From Maricaulis sp. (GTDB taxonomy: Bacteria; Pseudomonadota; Alphaproteobacteria; Caulobacterales; Maricaulaceae): a stretch of DNA of 64,000 nucleotides. Location of the stretch: positions 89,939 through 153,938 of the forward strand of contig NZ_JASBRQ010000051.1 in the NCBI RefSeq assembly GCF_030149425.1. The letters run 5' to 3'. Position numbers and translations under genes: made by a program. The notes beneath the pieces were generated by a model. That model had not been told where the DNA came from and did no database searches. It saw only the letters and a list, made by a program, of their open reading frames with translations. How positions within the stretch are numbered: the first letter of the stretch is position 1; every line of letters begins with the position of its first letter. Positions 18,855 through 27,503 of the stretch are shown here, piece after piece.

Positions 18855-19532
18855 CTAGGCCTGCAGGCGGTAACCGGCTCCGCGCACGGTGTGCAACAGC
18901 GCCCGCGGGAAAGGTTTGTCGATCTTCGAACGCAGACGCGAAATGTGCACGTCGATGACATTGGTCTGGGGGTCGAAGTGATAATCCCAGACCTTCTCCA
19001 GCAGCATGGTGCGGGTCACGACCTGGCCGGAATGCTTCATGAGAAACTCCAGCAGACGGAACTCGCGCGGCTGCAGCAGGATCTCCTCGTCACCGCGGAT
19101 CACGGTGCGGGCCAGAAGATCCATTTCCAGATCGCCGACCACCAGCTTGGTACGTACGGTTTCCGGATCGCGGCGCCGGGCCAGGGCTTCGACCCGGGCC
19201 AGCAGCTCGGCAAAGGCATAGGGCTTGACCAGATAGTCATCGCCACCAGCCTTGAGGCCTTCAACACGGTCATCCACTTCGCCAAGGGCAGAGAGGATGA
19301 GCACCGGGGTGCGGTCATCATCATTGCGCAGGGTTTCGATCATGGTCAGACCGTCCATGCGCGGCATCATGCGGTCAACGACGAGAATGTCGTATTCCGC
19401 AGCCCGGGCCATCTCCAGGCCTTCTTCGCCGTCACCGGCATGATCGGCCACATGACCGCTTTCGCGCAGGCCCTTGCGGATATAGCTGGCCGCCTCGCGA
19501 TCGTCTTCAACAATGAGAATGCGCACCCTCAA
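18855..19532 (-). CDS. OmpR/PhoB-family response regulator
   Basis: 225 residues with a receiver domain (acidic pair EDD, phospho-acceptor Asp in ILVVDRMMPRMDG, conserved Lys in VKPYAF) and a C-terminal winged helix (LLQPREFRLLEFLMKHSGQVVTR...VDVHISRLRSKID). It is the partner of the kinase that starts six bases downstream. The degP-like gene ends nine bases upstream. A pair of TGTAAT half-sites upstream of that protease fits the direct-repeat targets of this family, suggesting autoregulation of the operon. Confidence 0.96.
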   Translation of the reverse strand: MRVRILIVEDDREAASYIRKGLRESGHVADHAGDGEEGLEMARAAEYDILVVDRMMPRMDGLTMIETLRNDDDRTPVLILSALGEVDDRVEGLKAGGDDYLVKPYAFAELLARVEALARRRDPETVRTKLVVGDLEMDLLARTVIRGDEEILLQPREFRLLEFLMKHSGQVVTRTMLLEKVWDYHFDPQTNVIDVHISRLRSKIDKPFPRALLHTVRGAGYRLQA

Positions 19533-19541
19533 ATCTCCTAT

Positions 19542-21041
19542 TTACTCGTTCTCGTCGAGCTGCATGGCGACATAACGTTGGCCGCCACGGCCCTCGACCA
19601 GAAGCAGGATGGCGGAACGGCCATCGCTCGCAGCTTCATCAATTGCCGCCTGAAAGGCGTCGATGGAGGCGACGGCATCGCCGCCCGCTTCCAGCACCAC
19701 ATCACCGCGCACCAGGCCCTTGCGGGCCGCTTCACTGCCCGGTTCGACCTCTTCGACCACCAGACCGGCCTGATCATCGGCCAGGCCGCGCGCCTCACGG
19801 ATTTCGTCGGTCAATGTCATCATGCGCATGCCGAACATGGCCACTTCGGTTTCCGCCTGCTGGCGGCTCTGCATCTGGTTCAGCGCGGTCTCGTCCGGCC
19901 GGTCAGCCAGCTCGGCGCGAATAGTGAGTTCGCGGCCCTCACGCAGAACCTTGAAGCGGATACGCTCGCCGGCATTGAACTGGCCGATACGGCGGGTCAG
20001 TTCGCGCGAGGTCTCGATCGCCTCGCCATTGATTTCCAGGATCACATCGCGGCGCTGGAAGCCGGCCTCATCCGCCGGACCTTCCGCCACAATCGAGCTG
20101 ACGATCGCTCCGACCGGCTCAGCCAGGCCTTCCGCCTCGGCAATGTCTTCGGTGACATTCTGGATCGACACGCCGAGCCAGCCGCGGGCGACCCGGCCAT
20201 TCTCGATCAGCTCATCGACGATACGCGCTGCGACATCGGACGGTATGGCAAAGCCGATGCCGACATTACCGCCGGTGGGCGAAAAGATCTGCGAATTGAC
20301 GCCGACCACATTGCCTTCAAGGTCGAAGGTCGGGCCACCGGAATTGCCCTGGTTGATCGGAGCATCGATCTGGATGAAATCATTATAGGTGGAGTTGCCG
20401 ATCTCACGCCCGGTGGCGGAGATGATACCGGCCGTCGCCGTCCCGCCCAGGCCGAAGGGATTGCCCACGGCCACGACCCAGTCGCCGACCCGGTAGGCCG
20501 GGTCACGCTCGAGGGTCACAAACGGGAAGGCAATGTCTTCATTGACCTTGAGCAGTGCCAGATCGGTCTGCGGGTCGGTCCCCAGCAGCGTCGCGGAATA
20601 GCTTTCGCCATCGCTGGTCCCGATGGTGATTTCCTGGGCCCCGCGCACGACGTGCTCATTGGTGACGATATGGCCTTCGGAGGAAATGAAGAAGCCCGAA
20701 CCCAGGCTCTGGCGCGGCCGCACCTGCGGCATCTGGCCATCACCGCGGAACTGACGCTCGAGCCATTCCCGGAACTGACGCGGGCTCTCGAACTGCTGAT
20801 CCTCAGCACCCTCATCCGGCAGCGTGCTGGCCTGGATCGTCACAACGGACGGGCTCACACTCTCGATCAGATCGGCAAAGGACATCGGCGCGCCGCCGGG
20901 CACCGCGGCAGCAAAGCGCGGCTGATCCTGCACGGCGAAGGCCGGGCTGGTGGCGTTGTCGACAACAAAAGCAGCAGAGGCGATGGCGAGAACCATGAGA
21001 GAGGCACCGCCAAGGCGGCCAAGACGCTGAATCGGCTTCAT
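19542..21041 (-). CDS. DegP/HtrA-type periplasmic serine protease
   Basis: 499 residues with an N-terminal membrane-targeting segment. The trypsin-like domain has His in TNEHVVRGA, Asp in TDLALLKV and the nucleophile in NQGNSGGPTF. Two PDZ domains follow (RGWLGVSIQNV... and a second near 400-490). The order matches the Do family that degrades or refolds damaged envelope proteins. It is the first gene of a run with an OmpR-type regulator and its kinase, so its expression is probably linked to the signal that pair detects. The second PDZ is less conserved. Confidence 0.95.
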   Translation of the reverse strand: MKPIQRLGRLGGASLMVLAIASAAFVVDNATSPAFAVQDQPRFAAAVPGGAPMSFADLIESVSPSVVTIQASTLPDEGAEDQQFESPRQFREWLERQFRGDGQMPQVRPRQSLGSGFFISSEGHIVTNEHVVRGAQEITIGTSDGESYSATLLGTDPQTDLALLKVNEDIAFPFVTLERDPAYRVGDWVVAVGNPFGLGGTATAGIISATGREIGNSTYNDFIQIDAPINQGNSGGPTFDLEGNVVGVNSQIFSPTGGNVGIGFAIPSDVAARIVDELIENGRVARGWLGVSIQNVTEDIAEAEGLAEPVGAIVSSIVAEGPADEAGFQRRDVILEINGEAIETSRELTRRIGQFNAGERIRFKVLREGRELTIRAELADRPDETALNQMQSRQQAETEVAMFGMRMMTLTDEIREARGLADDQAGLVVEEVEPGSEAARKGLVRGDVVLEAGGDAVASIDAFQAAIDEAASDGRSAILLLVEGRGGQRYVAMQLDENE

Positions 21042-21116
21042 CTGTAGAAACGACCTTTCACTTCCAAACTGACGGTAGATGTCGCAGGCGGTACTTATCC
21101 GCTGCCTGACTTCTAC

Positions 21117-21150
21117 ATTACAATAACATTACAAACGGTAATTTACCGTT
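21117..21150 (-). promoter_or_regulatory. Candidate response-regulator site upstream of the protease gene
   Basis: On the minus strand TGTAAT-GTTAT-TGTAAT (21117-21133) is a perfect 6-base direct repeat with an 11-base period, the geometry bound by OmpR-family dimers. Immediately beside it AACGGTAA-T-TTACCGTT (21134-21150) is a perfect palindrome. Both lie about 80-110 bases before the protease start. Binding by the linked regulator is inference. Confidence 0.5.
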
Positions 21151-21168
21151 CATCTAGGCAAATCGGGC

Positions 21169-22389
21169 TCAAGCCTCTTCGGTGCGGATCACGACGGGCG
21201 CATTCAGCGTGCGGTGAACCGGGCATTTATCGGCGAGTTCCAGCAGCCTGGCGCGCTGCTCGGCATCCAGATCGCCCTCGAAGGTGAAACGACGCTCGAA
21301 GATATCGACCTTCAGCTCCTGCCCCTCCAGGCAGGCCTCGCAGTCCTCCGCATGTCCCTTATTGTGGGTCAGGCGCAGGGAAATCTTGTCCAGCGGCCAT
21401 CCCTTGTGATCGGCATACATGCGCACCGTCATCACCGAACATGTTCCCAGCGCAGCCATGAGATAGCCATAGGGCGTGGGACCATTGTCACTCCCGCCCA
21501 CACTCTCCGGCTCGTCGGCGAGCATGACGTGGTCATCGGCGATGACGAAATTCTCGAACTTGCCGCGCCCGGTCTCCTCGATCAGCACTTCGCCCTGACG
21601 TGCGCGCGGGATCGCCGGCAGCGGCTCGGAGACGACATAGCGCTTGGCCCAGGCGGCAATGATATCGGCGGCATGTTCGGCATGTTCCAGCTGGGTCAGG
21701 AGATGATCGGCGCCATCCAGGCTGACAAAACTCTTGGGGTGTTTGGCCGCAACGAAGAGCTTGGTCGCATTGTCGATACTGACCGTCGCATCGGTGGGCG
21801 CATGCGCGATCAGCAGCGGGCGCTTCAGCGTGGCAGCCGCCTCCTCCAGCGACCGGCCTTTAATGTCATCGAGAAACTGCTTCTTGATGGTGAAAGGCCG
21901 GCCCGCAAGCGAGACCTCGGCTATCCCGTCGCGCTCGATATCCTCAATATGTGCGTGAAACTGGTGCCCGACATGTTCCGCGTCCGCCGGCGCCCCCAGC
22001 GTCGCCACGGCCTTGACCGAGGGTAGCTGATGCGCCGCTGCGATCACGGCCGCACCGCCGAGGGAATGACCGACCAGTAGCGCCGGCGCCTCGTGCTCGG
22101 CGGCGAGATACTCCCCGGCTTTGACCAGGTCCTCAATGTTGGAGGAGAAATTGGTATTGGCGAAATCACCGTCGGACTGGCCCAGCCCGGTGAAATCAAA
22201 GCGCAGGACCGCAATCCCGGCCTGTGCCAGGCGCCGCGCGATCCGGTTGGCCGCAAAGATGTCCTTGGAGCAGGAAAAACAGTGCGCAAAAATGGCAAAG
22301 GCCTCGGCCTTGCCGGCCGGCCACTCCAGGCGGGCGGCGAGTTTTTCGCCCAGCGATCCGTTAAAATCCACGCGTTGCGATCGAGCCAT
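21169..22389 (-). CDS. Alpha/beta hydrolase-OsmC fusion protein
   Basis: About 406 residues from the ATG at 22389, which has GGAG six bases upstream; the ATG at 22401 lacks one. The first 250 residues are an alpha/beta hydrolase with nucleophile motif GHSLGG. The last 140 are an OsmC/Ohr-type domain with the redox cysteines in GTCSVMTVRMYADHKGW and EDCEAC. Such fusions are a known family. OsmC domains reduce organic hydroperoxides, and the hydrolase partner may release the substrate from an ester; this pairing of roles is inference. It is the only gene between the protease and ccmE. Confidence 0.93.
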   Translation of the reverse strand: MARSQRVDFNGSLGEKLAARLEWPAGKAEAFAIFAHCFSCSKDIFAANRIARRLAQAGIAVLRFDFTGLGQSDGDFANTNFSSNIEDLVKAGEYLAAEHEAPALLVGHSLGGAAVIAAAHQLPSVKAVATLGAPADAEHVGHQFHAHIEDIERDGIAEVSLAGRPFTIKKQFLDDIKGRSLEEAAATLKRPLLIAHAPTDATVSIDNATKLFVAAKHPKSFVSLDGADHLLTQLEHAEHAADIIAAWAKRYVVSEPLPAIPRARQGEVLIEETGRGKFENFVIADDHVMLADEPESVGGSDNGPTPYGYLMAALGTCSVMTVRMYADHKGWPLDKISLRLTHNKGHAEDCEACLEGQELKVDIFERRFTFEGDLDAEQRARLLELADKCPVHRTLNAPVVIRTEEA

Positions 22390-22464
22390 ATCTGTCTCCA
22401 TTGTTCTGGAGAACAGCTAGTGATGTGAACGCAAAACGCAACTCATCATCCAATGACGATCACG

Positions 22465-22920
22465 TCATCGCGTGCCGGGCTCACCCTCTTCACCCTGCCA
22501 GGTACCCGCTTCACGCAAGGCCTCAGCCACTTCCGGCGGCATGTAGGTCTCGTCATGCTTGGCCAGAACCGTTTCTGCAGCAAAGCGGCCTTCCTCGGTC
22601 ATCCGCCCCTCGGCAACCACCCCCTGCCCCTCACGGAACAGGTCGGGAAGGATGCCGAAATAGGTGACATCCACGCTTTGCGCGCCATCGGTGATGACGA
22701 AGACGAAACCGTCATTCTCCGCATCCCCGACCGAGCCCTCGGCGACCAGTCCACCGACCCGGATCCGCTCCCCGACAGCCGGCGGTTCGGAGGCCAGCTC
22801 GGACGGGCTGTAGAAAAACACCACCGCATCGCGCAAGGCGAACAGGCCAAGAGCCACGGCGGCAATCAGAACCGTCCCGGCGGCAGCAATAGTGGCAAGA
22901 CGGCGATTACGATGACGCAT
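22465..22920 (-). CDS. ccmE: Cytochrome c maturation haem chaperone
   Basis: CcmE holds haem covalently in the periplasm and hands it to apocytochrome c. At 151 residues it has the expected form: an N-terminal membrane anchor (LATIAAAGTVLIAAVALGLF), an OB-fold (RIRVGGLVAEGSV, VTYFGILPDLFREGQGVVAEG) and the haem-binding motif HDETY followed by MPPEV. The start overlaps the end of the methyltransferase gene upstream by 14 bases. Other ccm genes are not in the window. Confidence 0.93.
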   Translation of the reverse strand: MRHRNRRLATIAAAGTVLIAAVALGLFALRDAVVFFYSPSELASEPPAVGERIRVGGLVAEGSVGDAENDGFVFVITDGAQSVDVTYFGILPDLFREGQGVVAEGRMTEEGRFAAETVLAKHDETYMPPEVAEALREAGTWQGEEGEPGTR

Positions 22921-23575
22921 CAGCGAGAACTCCGGTGCGGAAAATCAGGGACAGGTTATTGGCAGGCATTTCGATGCGCTGCAGCTGATGAAAAGCGATT
23001 TCGCCCATCAGCGACCGAACTTCCTCAAGCTTGCGCACGCCCCAGTCTGGATTGCGGGCCTTGAGGCTGCGGTCAAAATCGAGATTGGACGGCGCGGTCA
23101 GCTCACCCTCCTGGAACGGGCCGTAGAAATAGACCAGACCGTGCGGCGCCAGCATGTGTTGCGCGCCCTCGGCGATCGACAAGGCGACCTCCCAGGGGGC
23201 GATATGGATGACATTCATGGACACAATGGCGTCAAACGGGCCAAGCCCGTCCATCCAGCCCGGCCGGGCCAGGTCCAGCGCCAGGGCCGGCTTCATCCGC
23301 CCGTCGAAGTCTGACCCCCAGGCATCCTGGCTCAGGCGCGATGCCGGGTCCGGATCGCTGGGCTGCCAGACGACGTCAGCACGCAGGCCGAGCAGCGTTG
23401 CGGCGTGTTCGCCGGTACCCGAACCGATCTCCAGCACCCGCGCATCAGCCGGTAGGGCCTCAGCGAGGACCTCGGCGATGGCATGCCGGTTGCGCCCGGC
23501 GCTGGGCGAAAACAGGCGCTCCGCCTCAGTGCGGCGGGCTTCCAGTGCGGGCGGGGTATCGGATGATGCGCTCAT
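22907..23575 (-). CDS. DUF938 SAM-dependent methyltransferase-like protein
   Basis: 222 residues. The Rossmann methyltransferase motif VLEIGSGTGEHAA binds AdoMet, and the family's second block PSDPDPASR and third block FDAIVSMNVIHIAPW follow. The N-terminal SPSAGRNRHAIAEVL is typical of the DUF938 family, whose substrate is unknown. It overlaps ccmE by 14 bases and is probably translated together with it. Confidence 0.88.
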   Translation of the reverse strand: MSASSDTPPALEARRTEAERLFSPSAGRNRHAIAEVLAEALPADARVLEIGSGTGEHAATLLGLRADVVWQPSDPDPASRLSQDAWGSDFDGRMKPALALDLARPGWMDGLGPFDAIVSMNVIHIAPWEVALSIAEGAQHMLAPHGLVYFYGPFQEGELTAPSNLDFDRSLKARNPDWGVRKLEEVRSLMGEIAFHQLQRIEMPANNLSLIFRTGVLADASS

Positions 23576-23617
23576 ACGCCTGAACTAGGCGCTCACCGGG
23601 CTATGCGCAAGCGGACG

Positions 23618-24976
23618 CTATGCCGCGGCTGCATTGCCCCGGCGCCGGAGCGTGGCTGCGACCTCATCGGCATCAGAGATAGCCAACAAGCGGGCCGTGA
23701 TCTCCAGGCCCTCGCGTGCAACATTGCGGTTCTGGCCTTCGCTCTCGGCGACAAGGTCAACGAGCAATTCACCCGCATCCTGCATCCGGTTGACCGCCTC
23801 GGTGGAGATCCGCTTCTGCGAGCTGGCAATGGCAGCCGCCGTCGCATGCTCGCGCGCCTTGGCGGTGAAATACAACAAGCCCTCAGCACGATCGATAGCG
23901 CTGTCGGGCGGCAGTTGAGCGGGAATAATGCGCCCGGACTTGCCGCGCCGCGGCTCAGGCAGGCCGGAGTCGAGGGCCAGCGGGACCTTGGCCAGGATTT
24001 TCTCGACATGCATGGAGGCTTCAGCCCGTAGCGAGAACAGTGACTGCCCCCAGCGGCCGGCCTTGCGAATGCCGAACTCCTGGGTCATCCCGACCGAGAA
24101 ATTGACGAACTGGTCGAACAGCTCGTAGGTCGCCTTGGCTTCTTCCAGGGTTGCCGGCGGTGATTGCAGGCGGGACGCGAAGTATCCGGTATCGGCCAGG
24201 ACCGCATCGCCAACCGCCGCCAGCTCCGTCTTGGAGACAACGAGGTCATCGCCGCGCTTGCCGATCCGTTCGATGACCCGGAAAATCTCCCACGGCCGGT
24301 CGAGGCGGCCCATCGTGATGATGAGCACCCAGACCGCCGCATCCGGCGCAGTTTCCATCATCCCGTCATGGATCTTGTGCAGCCGGGTACACAAATCCTC
24401 ATCGAGATCGAAAATCTTCGGCGGAATGCGCGACATGGCTTCGTCGATGGCCTGGCTGTTGCGCAACAGGATCACGGCATCCCGCAGCATGGCGCCGCCA
24501 TCACCACCAAAGCGCTTGGCCAGAGCCGTCATGTCCTTGGGAACCCGCTCGGCCTTGTTGACGCCATCTTCCAGCGCATCGGCGAGCTTACCGCGGAATT
24601 CATACCAGATCGGTTCAGAAGGCGGCTGTTTGCACTTCTTCGCCATCTCGACCACATCCTTGGCCAGCTGGCGCCCAAGCCACCCCCACATTTTCGAAGT
24701 CTGCTCCGGGCTGAAGCGGGCCCGCGATGGCGGGGTCGTGGCCGGATCACCGACCAGCGGCTTCAAGGGTGCGAGGAGATAAGCCTTGGCTGAATCACCC
24801 GCCGGCTCCTGGATCGCGGTCTGCAATTCCTGGAACACTTCAACCAGCCGTTTGGAGTTGGGATCAGTGGCTGCCGCTGCACGCGCCGACGCCGCGAGCG
24901 CATCGCGCATATGCGCAGGCATGCTGCGCCAAAGCGCTTCTAGCTTTGCTCTCTGAGACGGCGATAATTTAGCCAT
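23618..24976 (-). CDS. Cytoplasmic helical protein of unknown function
   Basis: 452 residues with no signal peptide or membrane segment. The N-terminus (MAKLSPSQRAKLEALWRSM) is basic and helical, and the rest is rich in Ala, Glu, Leu and Arg, consistent with an all-helical repeat-like fold. A Lys/Cys/Pro patch (EMAKKCKQPPSEP) lies near residue 115. I do not recognise a family or catalytic motif. It is preceded by 58 bases from the kinase gene and followed by the methyltransferase gene on the same strand; neither neighbour suggests a role. Confidence 0.8.
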   Translation of the reverse strand: MAKLSPSQRAKLEALWRSMPAHMRDALAASARAAAATDPNSKRLVEVFQELQTAIQEPAGDSAKAYLLAPLKPLVGDPATTPPSRARFSPEQTSKMWGWLGRQLAKDVVEMAKKCKQPPSEPIWYEFRGKLADALEDGVNKAERVPKDMTALAKRFGGDGGAMLRDAVILLRNSQAIDEAMSRIPPKIFDLDEDLCTRLHKIHDGMMETAPDAAVWVLIITMGRLDRPWEIFRVIERIGKRGDDLVVSKTELAAVGDAVLADTGYFASRLQSPPATLEEAKATYELFDQFVNFSVGMTQEFGIRKAGRWGQSLFSLRAEASMHVEKILAKVPLALDSGLPEPRRGKSGRIIPAQLPPDSAIDRAEGLLYFTAKAREHATAAAIASSQKRISTEAVNRMQDAGELLVDLVAESEGQNRNVAREGLEITARLLAISDADEVAATLRRRGNAAAA

Positions 24977-25034
24977 GATGGCGGTGAAACTCCGGATTTC
25001 ACGCCATTTTCCGCCAGATACGGTTAACGAGGCT

Positions 25035-26414
25035 TTATCGTGCAGTGGCCGGTAGTATCACACGCGCGCACAACCCGCCCAGTTCGGACCGGGACAGCTC
25101 GACATGGCCGTCATAGGCTTTGGCCAGATCGGTGACGATGGACAGGCCGAGCCCGGAGCCCGGGGCCTGTTCATCCAGACGAACACCGCGCTGCAGAGCA
25201 CTCTCGCCCTCCTCATCGGTCAGTCCGGGACCATCATCCTCGATCAGGATTTCCAGCTCGCGTTCGGCACTGCGCCGGGCCGTGATGCGCACCGCGCCGG
25301 TGGCCCATTTGCAGGCATTATCGAGCAGGTTGCCGATCATTTCTTCCAGGTCCTGGCGCTCGCCGCGAAAGCCGAGCCCATCGGACAGCTCGGTCGCGAT
25401 GGAGACACCGCGGCGGGCGTAGATTTTCTCCAGCGTACGCGCCAGATCGCCGATCACACCGGCGACCTCGGTGCGGGCACCGATCGCCTTGGCGTGTGCC
25501 GCCGCTCGGGCCCGGCGCAAATGGTGATCGACCTGTTTGGCCATCACACCGGTCTGGCGCTCGACAATCTCGGCCAGCTCGCCGTCGGAGGCGCGGCTTT
25601 CATTGGTCAAAACGGCGATCGGGGTTTTCAGCGCATGGGCGAGATTGCCGACATGGGTGCGCGAGCGCTCGACCAGTTCACGGGAGTGATCAAGCATGGC
25701 ATTGAGCTCATCGGCCAGCGGCTGCAGCTCGTCCGGGAATTGACCATCGACCCGTTCGGCATGCCCTTCACGCACTTCGGACACGGAATTGCGCATGCGA
25801 ATCACCGGCTCCAGGCCGATGCGGACCTGGAAGAAGACACCGGCGGCGATCGCGGCGGCAAAGCCAAGGAACATCAAGGCCGAGGTGATCGCGAAATTGC
25901 GCACCTCACGGTCGGCGGGGCGGCGGTCCTCGGCAGCCAGCATGACGACGAAATCGGGACGGTTGGGCAGTTGCACGGCCTGCAGCACGACGCGCAGCGG
26001 CTCTCGGTCCGGCCCCTTGGTATCACTGGAGATAATCTCGCCGGGCGCCGCGCGAGCCTGTTCCAGAAGCGGAGGCGGCACGGCCAATTGCTCATCCCAG
26101 AGCGAGCGTGAGACGACCAGAACCCGGGCCGGCTGGCCCTCGGCGACATCAACGATTTCCCAGTACCGGCCTGAAAAAACCCGGGCATAGGCCGGGTCTG
26201 ACGGACGCCGTGCAAGAGCGACATCGCCGCCCGGATCGGTCTCCGCCGCGGCCACCAGCGCCCCGACGACGCTGGTCAGACGGTCATCCATGGTGCGCAG
26301 GACATTGCGTTGATAGAGCACGCTCAGGGCGATGGCGCCGAGCAGCAACAGGACCAGCGCCCAGGCGGCTGCCCCGGCGAACAGACGGAAGGCGAGCGAG
26401 CCCGTCCGCCTCAC
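25035..26414 (-). CDS. PhoQ-like sensor histidine kinase
   Basis: 459 residues with membrane helices near 15-38 and 178-200 around a periplasmic sensor, a HAMP region, the HisKA box LAHALKTPIAVLTNES and an HATPase domain with NLLDNACKWA, DDGPGLTDEE and GSGLGLSIV. The sequence HALKTP in place of HDLRTP is usual for the PhoQ-like branch. It overlaps the regulator gene by four bases. Together with the PepSY gene ahead of them, the arrangement suggests sensing of cations or envelope-active peptides, which is inference. Confidence 0.94.
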   Translation of the reverse strand: MRRTGSLAFRLFAGAAAWALVLLLLGAIALSVLYQRNVLRTMDDRLTSVVGALVAAAETDPGGDVALARRPSDPAYARVFSGRYWEIVDVAEGQPARVLVVSRSLWDEQLAVPPPLLEQARAAPGEIISSDTKGPDREPLRVVLQAVQLPNRPDFVVMLAAEDRRPADREVRNFAITSALMFLGFAAAIAAGVFFQVRIGLEPVIRMRNSVSEVREGHAERVDGQFPDELQPLADELNAMLDHSRELVERSRTHVGNLAHALKTPIAVLTNESRASDGELAEIVERQTGVMAKQVDHHLRRARAAAHAKAIGARTEVAGVIGDLARTLEKIYARRGVSIATELSDGLGFRGERQDLEEMIGNLLDNACKWATGAVRITARRSAERELEILIEDDGPGLTDEEGESALQRGVRLDEQAPGSGLGLSIVTDLAKAYDGHVELSRSELGGLCARVILPATAR

Positions 26415-27088
26415 GAAACCGGTCGAGCCACCGGATCGACCAGCCGGTAGCCAAGACCGCGCACGGTCTCGATCCGGTCAGAACCGATCTTCTTGCGCAA
26501 ACGCCCGACAAAAACCTCGATCGTATTGCTGTCGCGGTCGAAGTCCTGGTCGTAGATATGCTCGACCAGCTCGGTCCGGGAGATTACCCGGTCCTGGTGG
26601 TGGGCGAGATAGCTGAGCATGCGAAACTCGTGCGAGGTCACCTTGACCGGTGCGCCCTCGATAAAGACCCGTGCGCCGCGCGTATCAATGCTCAGGGCAC
26701 CGCATTCAATCGTCGAGGAGGAATGCCCCGCAGCGCGGCGCGTGAGGGCGCGCAGGCGGGCGAGCAATTCCTCGGTATGAAAGGGCTTGGTGAGATAATC
26801 ATCGGCCCCGGCGTCGAAACCGGCGACCTTTTCCGACCAGCGATCACGCGCGGTCAGGATCAGCACCGGGAAGTCGCGCCCGTCCGAGCGCCAGCGCTCG
26901 AGTACGGTCACACCGTCGAGCTTGGGCAGGCCGAGATCGAGTACAACGACATCATAGGGCTCGGTATCGCCGAGAAAATGGCCGTCCTCACCGTCCAGGG
27001 CCACATCAACGGCATAACCGGAATCTTCCAGGGCGCGGCCCAGCTGACGGCTCAGATCCGGATCGTCTTCGACAATAAGTGCGCGCAT
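26411..27088 (-). CDS. PhoP-like OmpR-family response regulator
   Basis: 225 residues: receiver with acidic residues EDD, phospho-acceptor Asp in VVVLDLGLPKLDG and Lys in TKPFHTEE, then a winged-helix DNA-binding domain (VTSHEFRMLSYLAHHQDRV...IEVFVGRLRKKIG). It is the middle gene of a PepSY-regulator-kinase operon; the PepSY gene ends nine bases before it and the kinase start overlaps its stop. Confidence 0.95.
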   Translation of the reverse strand: MRALIVEDDPDLSRQLGRALEDSGYAVDVALDGEDGHFLGDTEPYDVVVLDLGLPKLDGVTVLERWRSDGRDFPVLILTARDRWSEKVAGFDAGADDYLTKPFHTEELLARLRALTRRAAGHSSSTIECGALSIDTRGARVFIEGAPVKVTSHEFRMLSYLAHHQDRVISRTELVEHIYDQDFDRDSNTIEVFVGRLRKKIGSDRIETVRGLGYRLVDPVARPVS

Positions 27089-27097
27089 ATTCGCTCC

Positions 27098-27439
27098 CTA
27101 GCCTCTCGATATTACGCGGCCGGTCCGCGCATCCAATACCACATCGATGCGCCGGCCATTATCGACCATAACCTTGACGACGAAGCGCGGCTCGCGATCG
27201 CGTACCAGTTCGACATCGAGGATATCGCCATTGGGATACAATTCGCGCGCAATGGCACGGGCCCGGCGGGCCGGGATGGTTTCACCGCTTTCGCGGCTCC
27301 GCCTTGCCTCTCCCGCCGTAAAGCGCTCGCTTTGACCCGCCAGGGTCACCATGAGCGCATCGACCGGCCCGATGGCATGGGCGGCCGGGGTGTACATTCC
27401 TGCGACAAGAGCTGTGATAATGACCAGTTTTCTCAACAT
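27098..27439 (-). CDS. Exported PepSY-domain protein
   Basis: About 113 residues from the ATG at 27439, giving signal peptide MLRKLVIITALVAGMYTPAAHA. The mature part is one PepSY module: a helix with ARRARAIARELYPNGDILDVEL followed by strands RFVVKVMVDNGRRIDVVLDA and the terminal TGRVISRG. Single PepSY proteins are often encoded beside PhoPQ-type systems and may modulate the sensor in the periplasm; that role is inferred from position. Confidence 0.85.
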   Translation of the reverse strand: MLRKLVIITALVAGMYTPAAHAIGPVDALMVTLAGQSERFTAGEARRSRESGETIPARRARAIARELYPNGDILDVELVRDREPRFVVKVMVDNGRRIDVVLDARTGRVISRG

Positions 27440-27503
27440 GACACACACATTTGCTGATAGCCGCTGAACCCGGCCTGAACGACACCCTAACAGATCCTTG
27501 CGC

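Noticed and set aside
18891..21047. A 718-codon plus-strand open frame opposite the protease and regulator genes
   Set aside because: It is antisense to three genes with clear catalytic motifs, and its own sequence has no recognisable domain; long antisense frames are expected at this GC content.
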